This document shows, piece by piece, positions 23,263 through 31,282 of a stretch of 64,000 nt of DNA. This DNA is from Palsa-1439 sp050015495. GTDB taxonomy: Bacteria > Verrucomicrobiota > Verrucomicrobiia > Palsa-1439. The stretch lies in NCBI GenBank assembly GCA_050015495.1, contig JBEKBH010000017.1, forward strand, positions 6,744 through 70,743. The letters run 5' to 3'. Below the pieces are notes generated by a model. It was not told where the DNA came from and searched no databases. It saw only the letters and a list, made by a program, of their open reading frames with translations. The translations under genes were made by a program, and so were the position numbers. The stretch's first letter is position 1, and each line of letters starts with the position of its first letter.

Positions 23263-23271
23263 GTTCCCTCG

Positions 23272-23838
23272 CTAACCGCGCTCGACCTGCCAGTATTCCA
23301 ACTCGACCGGCGTCGACCGCCCGAAAATCGACACGGAAATCTTCAATTTGCCGCGGTCGGGATCGATCTCGTCGATTACACCCGTAAAGTTCTGGAACGG
23401 GCCATCGGTGACCTTGACCGTCTCGCCCTTCTCGAACGCGACCTTCGGCGCCACCTTTTCCTGACGTTCCTCGATTTGCGCCAGAATGCTGTCCACTTCG
23501 TCCTGCTTGAGCGGGACGGGCCGGTCGCCGCCAATGAATCCGATGATGCCCGCCGTTTCGCGGATGAAATACCACGATTTCTCCTGCAACTGGTTCTTTT
23601 CGTCGAGCAACTTCATGTGGACCAAGATGTAGCCGGGATAAAACTTCCGCGTACTGGTTGTCTTCTTGCCTTTTTTGACTTCCGCAACTTTTTCCGTCGG
23701 GATCAACACTTCCTTGATCCATTCGGTCATTTCTTCGATTTTGATCCGCTTCTCAATGCTGTCTTTCACCTTCTGTTCCTGCCCAGAAAGCGTGTGAAGC
23801 ACAAACCACTGAAATTCCGATTTTGTCGTTGTGTCCAT
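23272..23838 (-). CDS. nusG: Transcription termination/antitermination protein NusG
   Basis: NusG binds RNA polymerase through its NGN domain and S10 or Rho through its KOW domain. The N-terminal region (FQWFVLHTLSGQEQKVKDSI) and RKFYPGYILVHMKLLDE are NGN signatures. The KOW domain is FEKGETVKVTDGPFQNFTGV (about residues 132-151). Length 188 is standard. It lies between secE and rplK as usual. Confidence 0.97.
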   Translation of the reverse strand: MDTTTKSEFQWFVLHTLSGQEQKVKDSIEKRIKIEEMTEWIKEVLIPTEKVAEVKKGKKTTSTRKFYPGYILVHMKLLDEKNQLQEKSWYFIRETAGIIGFIGGDRPVPLKQDEVDSILAQIEERQEKVAPKVAFEKGETVKVTDGPFQNFTGVIDEIDPDRGKLKISVSIFGRSTPVELEYWQVERG

Positions 23839-23851
23839 CTCGTTTCTTTCG

Positions 23852-24049
23852 TCAACGTCTCGTCAGCAGGGCGACGATCCGCAAGAACACCAGGTCGGCC
23901 AACGCGACGAATATGCCGAGCACCAAGATCGTGGTAATCACCACAATGGTCGAGTCGACCAATTCCTTGCGCGTCGGCCAGGAGGACTTTTTCAGCTCCG
24001 CCCAGACCTCGACCACGAACTCCTGCACTTTCAGAAATGGGTTTGTCAT
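23852..24049 (-). CDS. secE: Preprotein translocase subunit SecE
   Basis: A 65-residue minimal SecE: a short amphipathic helix with KVQEFVVEVWAELKKSSWPT followed by RKELVDSTIVVITTILVLGI and one transmembrane helix (about residues 35-58). SecE clamps SecY in the translocon. The W-P-(T/S)-R-x-E-(L/V) motif is diagnostic. It lies between tRNA-Trp and nusG, the order found in chlamydiae as well (from memory). Confidence 0.96.
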   Translation of the reverse strand: MTNPFLKVQEFVVEVWAELKKSSWPTRKELVDSTIVVITTILVLGIFVALADLVFLRIVALLTRR

Positions 24050-24124
24050 GTCTCGCTACTTCCGCGTCTGCCGCCCGGTTCCTCGCTTCGGTCTCCGTAC
24101 GTCCCTGGCCTGGTCCCTCCGGAT

Positions 24125-24200
24125 TGGCACGCCAGGAGGGACTTGAACCCCCAACCTACGGTTTTGGAGACCGTCGCTCTGCCAATTGAGCTACTGGCGT
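24125..24200 (-). tRNA. tRNA-Trp (CCA anticodon)
   Basis: Reading the minus strand from 24200, the 7 bp acceptor stem ACGCCAG pairs with CTGGCGT. The D arm holds TAGCTCAATTGGCAGAGC, the anticodon loop is CTCCAAA with anticodon CCA, and the T arm has GGTTCAAGTCC. Discriminator G is followed by an encoded CCA (24127-24125). It sits between rpmG and secE and is co-transcribed with tuf. Confidence 0.96.
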
Positions 24201-24242
24201 ATCCGCCCTGCGGCCTCGTCCGCGCCGAACCTCCGTTCCCGC

Positions 24243-24398
24243 TCACTTGGTTTCGCGGTGCGAGACGTGTTTCCCGCACTTCGGGCAGAACTTGCGCAAC
24301 TCCAGCCGCTCGGAACCTTGCGCCCGCTTGTTCCGTGTCGACGTGTAATTGCGGTTCTTGCACTCCGTGCAGGCCAGTGTGATCAATTCTCTGGGCAT
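24243..24398 (-). CDS. rpmG: 50S ribosomal protein L33
   Basis: A 51-residue L33 beginning MPRELITLACTECKNRNY and ending KFCPKCGKHVSHRETK. The four Cys (CTEC and CPKC) make it the zinc-binding form. It lies between tuf and tRNA-Trp, 26 bp downstream of tuf and 42 bp upstream of the tRNA, a common position for rpmG next to secE. Confidence 0.95.
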   Translation of the reverse strand: MPRELITLACTECKNRNYTSTRNKRAQGSERLELRKFCPKCGKHVSHRETK

Positions 24399-24424
24399 CG
24401 TGCGTCAGCTCCGAATCCTCGTTC

Positions 24425-25615
24425 CTACTCCAGAATCTCCGTCACGCGTCCCGCGCCGACCGTGCGTCCGCCTTCGCGGATGGCGAACCGCATCGTCTTT
24501 TCCATGGCGATGGGCGTGATCAATTCGACCTCCATATTGACGTTGTCGCCCGGCATCACCATTTCGACGCCTTGCGGCAACTTCGACACGCCGGTGACGT
24601 CCGTGGTGCGGAAATAAAACTGGGGGCGGTATCCATTGAAGAACGGCGTGTGCCGGCCGCCCTCTTCCTTGCTCAGGACGTAGACTTCCGCCTTGAACTT
24701 CTTGTGCGGCTTGATGGACGCCGGCTTCGCCAGGACCTGGCCACGCTCGACGCCTTCCTTTTCAATACCCCGCAGCAGTGCGCCGATGTTGTCGCCCGCT
24801 TCGCCCTGATCGAGCAGCTTGCGGAACATTTCCACACCGGTCACGACCGTCTTCTGCGTCTCGCGCAAGCCGACGATTTCCACTTCTTCGCCGACCTTGA
24901 TCGTGCCGCGCTCGATACGACCCGTGGCGACCGTGCCGCGGCCCGTGATCGAGAAGACGTCTTCCACGGGCATCAGGAATGGCTTGTCTTTTTCGCGCAC
25001 CGGGTCCGGTATGAAATCGTCCACCGCCTTGACCAGTTCCAGGATCTGCTTTTCCGCTTCGGGATCGCCCGCCAGGGCTTTCGTGGCGCTGACCCGGATG
25101 ACGGGCGTCTTGTCGCCCGGGAACTGGTACGCGGAGAGCAACTCGCGCACTTCGAGTTCGACGAGGTCGAGGAGTTCAGGATCGTCGACAAGGTCGACTT
25201 TGTTGAGGGCTACCACCATCGCCGGCACCGCCACCTGCCGTGCCAGCAAGACGTGCTCGCGGGTTTGCGGCATCGGACCATCGGCGGCGCTGACCACGAG
25301 GATCGCGCCGTCCATCTGGGCGGCGCCCGTAATCATATTCTTGACGTAATCAGCGTGGCCGGGGCAGTCAATGTGCGCGTAATGCCGCTTGTCGCTCTCG
25401 TACTCGACGTGGGCCACGGCAATCGTCACGGTCTTGGTCTCGTCACGGACGGTGCCGCCCTTGGCGATGTCGGCGTAGCTCTTGATCTCGGCCTTGCCCT
25501 GCTTGGACAATACCTGCAAGATCGCGGCTACCAACGTCGTCTTGCCGTGGTCAATGTGACCGATCGTGCCAACGTTGGCGTGTGGTTTTGTCCGTTCAAA
25601 TTTGCCTTTTGCCAT
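24425..25615 (-). CDS. tuf: Elongation factor Tu
   Basis: EF-Tu delivers aminoacyl-tRNA to the A site. The sequence starts MAKGKFERTKPHANVGTIGH, with P-loop GHIDHGKTTL, effector region GGTVRDETKTVTIAVAHVEY, G3 DCPGHADYVKNM and G4 NKVD. The expected RGIT effector motif (usually ARGITI) is replaced here by GTVRDETKTVTI, a visible departure. Length is 396 residues. It heads the protein-coding part of the cluster, just after tRNA-Thr, instead of following fusA. Confidence 0.97.
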   Translation of the reverse strand: MAKGKFERTKPHANVGTIGHIDHGKTTLVAAILQVLSKQGKAEIKSYADIAKGGTVRDETKTVTIAVAHVEYESDKRHYAHIDCPGHADYVKNMITGAAQMDGAILVVSAADGPMPQTREHVLLARQVAVPAMVVALNKVDLVDDPELLDLVELEVRELLSAYQFPGDKTPVIRVSATKALAGDPEAEKQILELVKAVDDFIPDPVREKDKPFLMPVEDVFSITGRGTVATGRIERGTIKVGEEVEIVGLRETQKTVVTGVEMFRKLLDQGEAGDNIGALLRGIEKEGVERGQVLAKPASIKPHKKFKAEVYVLSKEEGGRHTPFFNGYRPQFYFRTTDVTGVSKLPQGVEMVMPGDNVNMEVELITPIAMEKTMRFAIREGGRTVGAGRVTEILE

Positions 25616-25706
25616 GGTCTCCTCCTGTCTGCCTCTCTAGATTATGTGACCTGATGTCTCCGTCGCACTGTCATGCTTTCCGTCGATCCAAACTCCGCTG
25701 AGTTTC

Positions 25707-25782
25707 TGGAGCCCACGATCGGGTTTGAACCGATGACCTCGTCCTTACCAAGGACGTGCTCTACCAACTGAGCTACGTGGGC
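25707..25782 (-). tRNA. tRNA-Thr (GGT anticodon)
   Basis: On the minus strand from 25782 the acceptor GCCCACG pairs with CGTGGGC. The D arm is TAGCTCAGTTGGTAGAGC, the anticodon loop TTGGTAA gives anticodon GGT, and the T arm contains GGTTCAAACCC. Discriminator T is followed by an encoded CCA at 25709-25707. It is the first gene of the large translation cluster, 92 bp upstream of tuf. Confidence 0.96.
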
Positions 25783-25964
25783 GACATTTGTCCCGAAGGC
25801 GTTGCCGTGCAGCCGCCTCCAAAAGTTTCCCCGACAACCCGCAAGATCACCGATTCCACTAGACACAAAAAGACGCTAGAACCCACCTCTGCTTCCTCAA
25901 TTGCCCCTATACCAGGAAACAGTTGGCGGGTTCTGCTACGCCCTATGTACTTGCTCTACTGTGT

Positions 25965-25982
25965 CACCCCTCCATTGGGGTG
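25965..25982 (-). promoter_or_regulatory. 5' leader hairpin at the expected transcript start of the translation cluster
   Basis: An inverted repeat CACCCC / GGGGTG with a 6 nt loop lies about 6 nt downstream of the -10 box, so the predicted transcript would begin in or next to it. A 5'-terminal hairpin can protect an mRNA from 5'-end-dependent decay. The stem is seen; the role is inferred. Confidence 0.45.
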
Positions 25983-25987
25983 TGCTC

Positions 25988-26015
25988 ACTATAGTAAATT
26001 CCAAATACATGTCAA
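25988..26015 (-). promoter_or_regulatory. Near-consensus sigma70-type promoter for tRNA-Thr/tuf/rpo/ribosomal cluster
   Basis: On the minus strand there is TTGACA (26015-26010), a 16 nt spacer and TATAGT (25993-25988), followed by an AT-rich discriminator. It is the best promoter visible in the 324 bp gap between tRNA-Thr and glgC, and it points into the 26 kb translation cluster. The rest of this gap (25783-26106) contains no convincing gene. The predicted leader before tRNA-Thr is about 200 nt. Confidence 0.85.
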
Positions 26016-26106
26016 CACTGGTTTCAAAGAAAAATTCAGCGCCAAAATCGCCCTCCAAAACGAGGGAATCCGCCGCGCTTTCCCGCCGACAGTCGGGTTG
26101 AAAACG

Positions 26107-27414
26107 TCAAATCTTTGTCCCGGCGGGGATGACCGCGTTCTTGGGGATGATGACGATGCCGTCACGGATGTAATAATTCGGGCCGTCAAAATCGGGCGTG
26201 CCGGTCTTGTCGGTGATCGTGACGCCTTCGCCGATGTGGACGTTCTTGTCGATGATCGCCCGCTCGATTTTGGAGCCGCGTCCGACGCTCATGTGGGGGA
26301 TCCCCATGGCGTCTTCCTCGAGCATCTCATGTTGGGTCTCGAAAAAGTCGCTCCCCATCAGGATGGTATCGCGCAACATGCAGTCGCTGCCGATAAACGA
26401 GCGCACACCGACGATGGTGTTCTCGATGCGGGACCGAAGAATGATGCAGCCGTCGGCGATCAGCGCATGGCGCACCTGGGTCTCGACAAGTTTCGACGCC
26501 GGCAAAAACCGCGCGTGCGTGTACACGGGCGCGTTGCGGTCAAAAAAATTGAACGACGGTTTGAGCGAGCACAGGGCCAGGTTCGCCTTGAAAAACGAGC
26601 CGATGGTTCCCACGTCCTCCCAGTATCCCTGAAAGACGTAGCCGGATACGCGATGGCGGCTGATGGCGTCGGGAATGATGTGCTTGCCGAAGTCGGTCTT
26701 GTCGTTGTCCAGCACTTTGCGGAGAATCTCGCGGTTGAACACGTAGATCCCCATCGACGCCAGATACTGGTCCTCGCTGGTGGTGATGCGCAGGTGCGAC
26801 AACAGCGGGTCCTGGATCTTCAGCTCGTCCAGCAGCGCCTCCTCGTGCGGTTTTTCGACGAACCGCACGATGCGTTTTTCCTCGTTGACCTGCAGGATGC
26901 CCAGCGAACCCGCGTCGCCGCGGCCCACCGGGATCGCGGCAATCGTGACGTCGGAATAGGATTCGATGTGTTGTTGCAGGACCTTCCGAAAATCCATCCG
27001 GTACAGTTGGTCGCCCGAGAGAATGACGATGTATTCGTAGTCCCGCTCGAGGAAATACCGCAGGTTCTGGCGCACCGCGTCCGCCGTGCCCTGGTACCAG
27101 CCCATGTTGTCGGTGGTCTGTTGCGCGGCGAGGATTTCCACGAACCCGCGCGAGAACCGGTCGAACGCGAAGCTCTGGTGGATGTGCCGGTGCAGCGACG
27201 CGGAATTAAACTGGGTGAGGATGTAGACGTGGCGGATATTGGAGTTGATGCAGTTGCTGATCGGGATGTCCACGAGGCGGTACTTGCCGGCGATGGGCAC
27301 GGCGGGTTTCGCCCGCTCTTTCGTCAACGGAAAGAGCCGGCGTCCCTCGCCTCCGCCCATGATTACGCCGAGCACGTTGGTGGGCGTGACCGGTCTGAGT
27401 CCCAATGGCGCCAT
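26107..27414 (-). CDS. glgC: Glucose-1-phosphate adenylyltransferase
   Basis: Makes ADP-glucose from ATP and glucose-1-phosphate for glycogen synthesis. The nucleotidyltransferase start is VLGVIMGGGEGRRLFPLTKE with the following RAKPAVPIAGKYRLVDIPIS. Further motifs are GTADAVRQNL, LSGDQLYRMDF (catalytic Asp region) and FVEKP. A left-handed beta-helix C-terminal domain is suggested from about residue 300. At 435 residues it is a full-length bacterial-type enzyme. It is divergent from glmS and transcribed towards the translation-cluster promoter region. Confidence 0.95.
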   Translation of the reverse strand: MAPLGLRPVTPTNVLGVIMGGGEGRRLFPLTKERAKPAVPIAGKYRLVDIPISNCINSNIRHVYILTQFNSASLHRHIHQSFAFDRFSRGFVEILAAQQTTDNMGWYQGTADAVRQNLRYFLERDYEYIVILSGDQLYRMDFRKVLQQHIESYSDVTIAAIPVGRGDAGSLGILQVNEEKRIVRFVEKPHEEALLDELKIQDPLLSHLRITTSEDQYLASMGIYVFNREILRKVLDNDKTDFGKHIIPDAISRHRVSGYVFQGYWEDVGTIGSFFKANLALCSLKPSFNFFDRNAPVYTHARFLPASKLVETQVRHALIADGCIILRSRIENTIVGVRSFIGSDCMLRDTILMGSDFFETQHEMLEEDAMGIPHMSVGRGSKIERAIIDKNVHIGEGVTITDKTGTPDFDGPNYYIRDGIVIIPKNAVIPAGTKI

Positions 27415-27461
27415 GGCGCGATACTAGACACACCGACTGGGCGCGTCAATTGACAATCTGT

Positions 27462-27485
27462 CGCGCCTCGCAGAGGCGCGGCTAC
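27462..27485 (-). repeat. GTAG-headed palindrome (REP) between glgC and glmS
   Basis: Read on the minus strand: GTAG, one C, then a perfect 8 bp stem CGCGCCTC / GAGGCGCG with a TGC loop. The GTAGCCGCG head is the same as that of the REP clusters at 40-43 kb although the stem arms differ. It lies 47 bp upstream of glgC and 195 bp upstream of glmS. Confidence 0.7.
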
Positions 27486-27521
27486 ACCGGACCAGCGCCG
27501 TTGACAATCCATAATCCCCCG

Positions 27522-27549
27522 TTGACAATTCCCGCCGCCCGAGTAAGTT
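27522..27549 (+). promoter_or_regulatory. Possible glmS promoter
   Basis: TTGACA (27522-27527), 16 nt spacer and TAAGTT (27544-27549). The -35 is perfect and the -10 is weak (3 of 6). The octamer TTGACAAT occurs at 27450, 27501 and 27522, so this may instead be a small direct-repeat cluster. The leader to the glmS start would be about 125 nt. I see no glmS ribozyme-like element in it. Confidence 0.35.
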
Positions 27550-27679
27550 ATTGGCATCGGCGGTACAAAAACAAACTGCGATACGAAGTCCACGCCATGG
27601 TGATTCGCCTCGCCGCCGATGCCCGGACATTTCGGGCGGTGGAATCCCCGTCGCGCGACTTCAGACAAAGGACCGCACC

Positions 27680-29539
27680 ATGTGTGGCATCATCGGCTAC
27701 ATTGGGAAGAAACCCGCCCAAAACGTTATCCTCGAAGGCCTGCGCCGCCTCGAATACCGCGGCTACGATTCCGCCGGCCTCTGCATCATTAATAAGGAGC
27801 AGTTCCAGCTCCGCAAGAAGACCGGCCGCATCAACGATCTGGCCGCCCTCCTCGCCAAACAACCCGCCAAAGGCGATGTCGGCATCGGCCACACCCGCTG
27901 GGCCACGCACGGCCCGCCGACCGACGCCAATGCCCACCCGCACCTCGACCAGTCCGGCAAGATCGCCCTCGTCCACAACGGGGTCATCGAAAACCACCAG
28001 CTCCTGAAGGAACGGCTCCTGGCCAAGGGCCACAAGTTCGTCTCCGAGACGGACACGGAAGTTCTCGCCCACCTCGTCGGCGACCATTACGAGCAGGTCC
28101 GCGCCGAGCATCCCGGCGCCGACGGCACGTCGCTCACCGAAGCCGTCCGCCGCGCCCTCAAGGACGTGGTCGGCACCTACGGCATCGCCGTCGTCCACGC
28201 GGATCATCCCGACCAGATTGTCGGCGCCCGTCGCGGCAGTCCCCTGCTCCTCGGTGTTGGCCGCGACGAAAACTTTCTCGCCAGCGACGTGAGCGCGATC
28301 ATCGCCCACACGCGCCGCGTGGTGTACCTGAACGATTTCGAGATCGTCACGCTCACCCGCGACGATTTCCAGGTGTCCACCATCGAGGCGGCGACGGTCA
28401 GCCCGCAGATTCGCGAGGTCGAATTCGCCGCCGAAGAGGTTGAGCGCGGCAAGTTCCCGCATTACATGCTCAAGGAGATCTTCGAGCAGCCGCGCGCGGT
28501 GCAAAACGCCATCCGCGGCCGCCTCAGCCACGAGGAAGCGACGGCGCGTCTCGGCGGGTTGAACCTCTCGCCGGCGGACCTGCGCGCCGTGGACCGGATC
28601 ATCTACATCGCCTGCGGCACGGCCCTGCACGCGGCGATGGTGGGCGAGTTTTTGATGGAAGACCTCGCGCGGATCCCGACCGAGTGCGATTACGCCAGCG
28701 AATTCCGCTACCGCAACGCGCCGGTCGAGAAACACACGCTCGTGTTCGCCATCAGCCAGTCGGGCGAGACCATCGATACCCTGGCGGCGGTGCGCGAATC
28801 GCGGCGCAAAGGGCACAAGACACTCGCCATTGTCAACGTCGTCGGCTCGACCATTGCCCGCGAAGTCGATGGCGGCACCTACATGCACGCCGGGCCCGAG
28901 ATCGGCGTGGCGGCCACGAAGACGTTCACGTCGCAGGTCACGATCATGACGTTGCTGGCGGTGTTGATGGGCCGGATGCGGCATCTGGCGTCCACGCGGG
29001 GCGCGGAGATCCTGCGCGGCCTCGAGGAAATCCCCGCCAAAATGGAACGGGCGCTCCAGTCGAGTGATGCGATTGCCGCTGTCGCGAAGAAGTATTGCGA
29101 GGCCAACAGCTTCCTGTTCCTCGGCCGGCAGGGCAACTTCCCCGTCGCGCTCGAAGGCGCGCTGAAGCTCAAGGAGATCTCGTACATCCACGCCGAGGGT
29201 TATCCCGCCGCGGAAATGAAGCACGGCCCGATCGCGCTCGTCGACCCGCGCACGCCGTCGGTGTTCATCTGCCCGAAAGGCCCGGTCTACGACAAGGTCA
29301 TGGCCAACATCGAGGAAGTGAAGGCGCGCAAGGGACCCGTGATCGTCATCGCGACGGAGGGCGACGAGAACATCCGCAAGAAAGCCGATGACGTGATTTA
29401 CGTTCCCGACACGCTGGAGTGCCTGCAACCGTTGCTGACGGTGCTCCCGTTGCAACTGCTGGCCTATCACATCGCCGTGCTGCGCGGGTGCGACGTGGAC
29501 AAACCCCGTAACTTGGCCAAGAGCGTGACCGTCGAGTAG
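27680..29539 (+). CDS. glmS: Glutamine-fructose-6-phosphate aminotransferase (isomerising)
   Basis: First step of UDP-GlcNAc synthesis. ATG 27680 yields MCGIIGYIGKKPAQNVILEG, placing the catalytic N-terminal Cys next to the initiator Met. The glutaminase domain runs to about residue 240 (GIGHTRWATHG, HNGVIEN). Two SIS domains follow (IACGTALHAAMVGEF; SQSGETIDTLAAVRESRRKG; LKLKEISYIHAEGYPAAEMKHG). The C-terminus PRNLAKSVTVE is canonical. Length is 619 residues. Its last 26 codons recur at 30966-31043, separated by a small insert. A long antisense reading frame over the gene is a shadow. Confidence 0.97.
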   Translation: MCGIIGYIGKKPAQNVILEGLRRLEYRGYDSAGLCIINKEQFQLRKKTGRINDLAALLAKQPAKGDVGIGHTRWATHGPPTDANAHPHLDQSGKIALVHNGVIENHQLLKERLLAKGHKFVSETDTEVLAHLVGDHYEQVRAEHPGADGTSLTEAVRRALKDVVGTYGIAVVHADHPDQIVGARRGSPLLLGVGRDENFLASDVSAIIAHTRRVVYLNDFEIVTLTRDDFQVSTIEAATVSPQIREVEFAAEEVERGKFPHYMLKEIFEQPRAVQNAIRGRLSHEEATARLGGLNLSPADLRAVDRIIYIACGTALHAAMVGEFLMEDLARIPTECDYASEFRYRNAPVEKHTLVFAISQSGETIDTLAAVRESRRKGHKTLAIVNVVGSTIAREVDGGTYMHAGPEIGVAATKTFTSQVTIMTLLAVLMGRMRHLASTRGAEILRGLEEIPAKMERALQSSDAIAAVAKKYCEANSFLFLGRQGNFPVALEGALKLKEISYIHAEGYPAAEMKHGPIALVDPRTPSVFICPKGPVYDKVMANIEEVKARKGPVIVIATEGDENIRKKADDVIYVPDTLECLQPLLTVLPLQLLAYHIAVLRGCDVDKPRNLAKSVTVE

Positions 29540-29542
29540 ACG
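29465..29542 (+). repeat. Direct repeat copy 1: functional glmS 3' end
   Basis: These 78 bp, ending 3 bp past the glmS stop, match 30966-31043 with about 6 mismatches; several of the differences are synonymous. They may flank an inserted segment as an attL-like copy. Confidence 0.8.
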
Positions 29543-29705
29543 CCTAGGTCAGTCATTACTGTATTGTGGAAGTCGAGGAGCGGTAGACAAGGTGGTAACC
29601 GTCACGTCCCCAAACAGGGTTTGCGAAACTCATCCATCATGAGCCAAGCCTTGAAGCCCTGAATTTGCTTGCCGGTGGGCTTGATGTAGTGATATTCTTC
29701 GCCCT

Positions 29706-29855
29706 CGGTGAGGGCGACGTAGCCAAGATGCTCGCCAGCCCTGTTTCGGGTTCGAGTTGTCGCGAGAATGGACTCGAACCATAGTTCCGTCATCACGGGC
29801 GTGTCTGGTACCGAACGCCCAAGGAAGTCCTGTAGCCTTCAATTCAAACTCCACT
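29706..29855 (+). repeat. Dispersed element, copy A, upstream of the PEP-CTERM gene
   Basis: About 145 bp align with 36340-36490 at roughly three quarters identity, including an almost identical block around CTCGAACCATAGTT and the flanking TTCGAGTTG. Both copies are in the same orientation and lie 60-80 bp upstream of an exported-protein gene. On the minus strand, copy A is part of a 64-codon open frame (29602-29796); the corresponding frame is shifted by one base in copy B, so coding is doubtful. Apart from this, the gap 29543-29932 shows no gene. Confidence 0.65.
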
Positions 29856-29932
29856 CACAACGGGCCTGCCAGCTTCACTCGGCGCCCGTCCATCCAACGT
29901 GTCCGGTAAACAACGACTGAGAGAAGCCAAAC

Positions 29933-30868
29933 ATGAAATCGACAACACAATGCAGCCCGATGAAAACAAAATTCAATTCCATCCTTCGCGCCGATTGTCA
30001 TTCATTCGGCGCAATGGTCTGTGCGGGAGCGGTTCTGCTAATTGCCGCCAGCGCGCCGGCGCAGAACCTGTTCGAGTCGGATGACAACAGCGGCTGCATC
30101 TATGAATTCACGCCGAACGGAGGGTCAACGACCTTTGGCTCGGGGGTGTATGAAGCTGATGAACTGGCCTTTAACAGCGCGGGTAATCTGTTTGTGGATG
30201 ATCGGCACGGCAACATCTATGAATACGCGCGGAACGGGGGGTCAGCGACCTTTGCTTCCGGGTTGGGTGAGTCTGCTGGACTGGCCTTTAACAGCGCGGG
30301 TAATCTGTTTGAGGCGGATGAGGGCAGCGGCAACATCTATGAATTCATGGCGAACGGGGGGTCAACCACCTTTGCCTCCGGGTTGAATGAGCCTCATGCA
30401 CTGGCCTTTAACAGCGCGGGCAATCTGTTTGTGGGGGATGAGGGCAGCGGCAACATCTATGAATTCATGGCGAACGGAGGGTCAACCACCTTTGCCTCGG
30501 GGTTGAATTCCTCTTATGCACTGGCCTTTAACAGCGCTGGCAATCTGTTTGTGGGGGATATAGGGTTTGGGGTACATCCCGACAGCGGCAACCTCTATGA
30601 ATTCACGCCGAACGGAGGGTCAACCACCTTTGCCTCCGGGTTAAGGCCTACAGCACTGGCCTTCAACAGCGCGGGCAATCTGTTTGTAGGGGGTTATGGC
30701 AGCACCAACATCTATGAATTCACACCGAACGGAGGGTCAAGCACCTTTGCCTCCGGGGGGTTTGGACCCAATGGACTGGCCTTCCAACCCGTGCCGGAAC
30801 CCTCGACATTGGCGCTGCTGGCCGTCGGCCTGCTCGCGCTGCTCCCGTTGCTGCGCCGACGCGCCTGA
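29933..30868 (+). CDS. PEP-CTERM exported beta-propeller-like repeat protein
   Basis: A 311-residue protein with an N-terminal export signal (GAVLLIAASAPAQ at about residues 32-44), six repeats of 39-45 residues built on YEF-x-NGGSTTFASGL and LAFNSAGNLF, and a C-terminal sorting signal VPEPSTLALLAVGLLALLPL followed by RRRA. The repeats resemble NHL or SMP-30-like propeller blades. PEP-CTERM proteins are processed by exosortase and sent to the cell surface. An alternative start is ATG 29960. The gene sits between two copies of the glmS 3' end. Confidence 0.85.
   Translation: MKSTTQCSPMKTKFNSILRADCHSFGAMVCAGAVLLIAASAPAQNLFESDDNSGCIYEFTPNGGSTTFGSGVYEADELAFNSAGNLFVDDRHGNIYEYARNGGSATFASGLGESAGLAFNSAGNLFEADEGSGNIYEFMANGGSTTFASGLNEPHALAFNSAGNLFVGDEGSGNIYEFMANGGSTTFASGLNSSYALAFNSAGNLFVGDIGFGVHPDSGNLYEFTPNGGSTTFASGLRPTALAFNSAGNLFVGGYGSTNIYEFTPNGGSSTFASGGFGPNGLAFQPVPEPSTLALLAVGLLALLPLLRRRA
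30090..30790 (+). repeat. In-frame tandem DNA repeats in the PEP-CTERM gene
   Basis: The phrase GGCCTTTAACAGCGCGGG recurs with near identity at 30166, 30283, 30403 and 30523, and in diverged form at 30658 and 30778. Spacings are 117, 120, 120, 135 and 120 bp. High nucleotide identity between central units suggests recent unit duplication or conversion. Confidence 0.85.
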
Positions 30869-30965
30869 CCGCTGCTGTGAAGTATCCGGCGGGGGAGAGC
30901 ACGCAGACCGTCATAGCACAGAACTTGTGAGCGGGAGGTTGAATTCGACCGGCTGCCAATTTGGT

Positions 30966-31043
30966 TACCACATCGCCGTGCTGCGCGGCTTTGACGTGGA
31001 CAAACCCCGCAATTTGGCCAAGAGCGTGACCGTCGAGTAGACG
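30966..31043 (+). pseudogene. Displaced 3' end of glmS (26-codon remnant)
   Basis: The stretch encodes YHIAVLRGFDVDKPRNLAKSVTVE and the stop, in the same register as the glmS C-terminus. It is about 92% identical to 29465-29542, and the differences at the CGC-AAT codons are synonymous. No start or upstream glmS sequence accompanies it. It is most simply an attR-like remnant left when a segment inserted at the 3' end of glmS. The remainder of the gap 30869-31282 has no convincing gene. Confidence 0.8.
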
Positions 31044-31282
31044 ATCGGGACTACGCTGTTGAGTCGGTCGCGTCGTCGGCATTCACGCGGCTGTGTCCGG
31101 CTGAACTACCACGTCTGGTTCTTCGTGCTGAGGCATTAACTGCCCAAGCCGTGCGTGGTTGGTAGGTCGGATACAAACCAGCGCTACCATCAAACAGCCG
31201 TAATCCGAAAAGTAATCTCAAATAATGAACCTTTTCGCGTGCTCCCGTTATTAATGGGCAGACCTAACATCGGGAGCCCATT

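Noticed and set aside
25756..27453. Plus-strand open frame opposite glgC that begins within tRNA-Thr
   Set aside because: Its start lies in a tRNA gene and it follows glgC antisense; no domain content.
27415..27679. glmS ribozyme in the glmS leader
   Set aside because: No arrangement of ribozyme core helices is recognisable; the gap holds a REP and TTGACAAT repeats.
27548..29470. Minus-strand open frame of 640 codons opposite glmS
   Set aside because: It mirrors glmS across its length, has a low-complexity Arg/Asp/Val composition and no recognisable domain. Long antisense frames are common in GC-rich DNA.
29602..29796. Small 64-codon gene on the minus strand
   Set aside because: Part lies in a dispersed element whose second copy has a frame shift, and there is no ribosome-binding site or family match.
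29465..31043. Tn7-type transposon at glmS
   Set aside because: No tns genes and no Tn7-like ends are seen, and Tn7 does not duplicate the glmS coding end. A gene-end-targeting integrase scar fits better.
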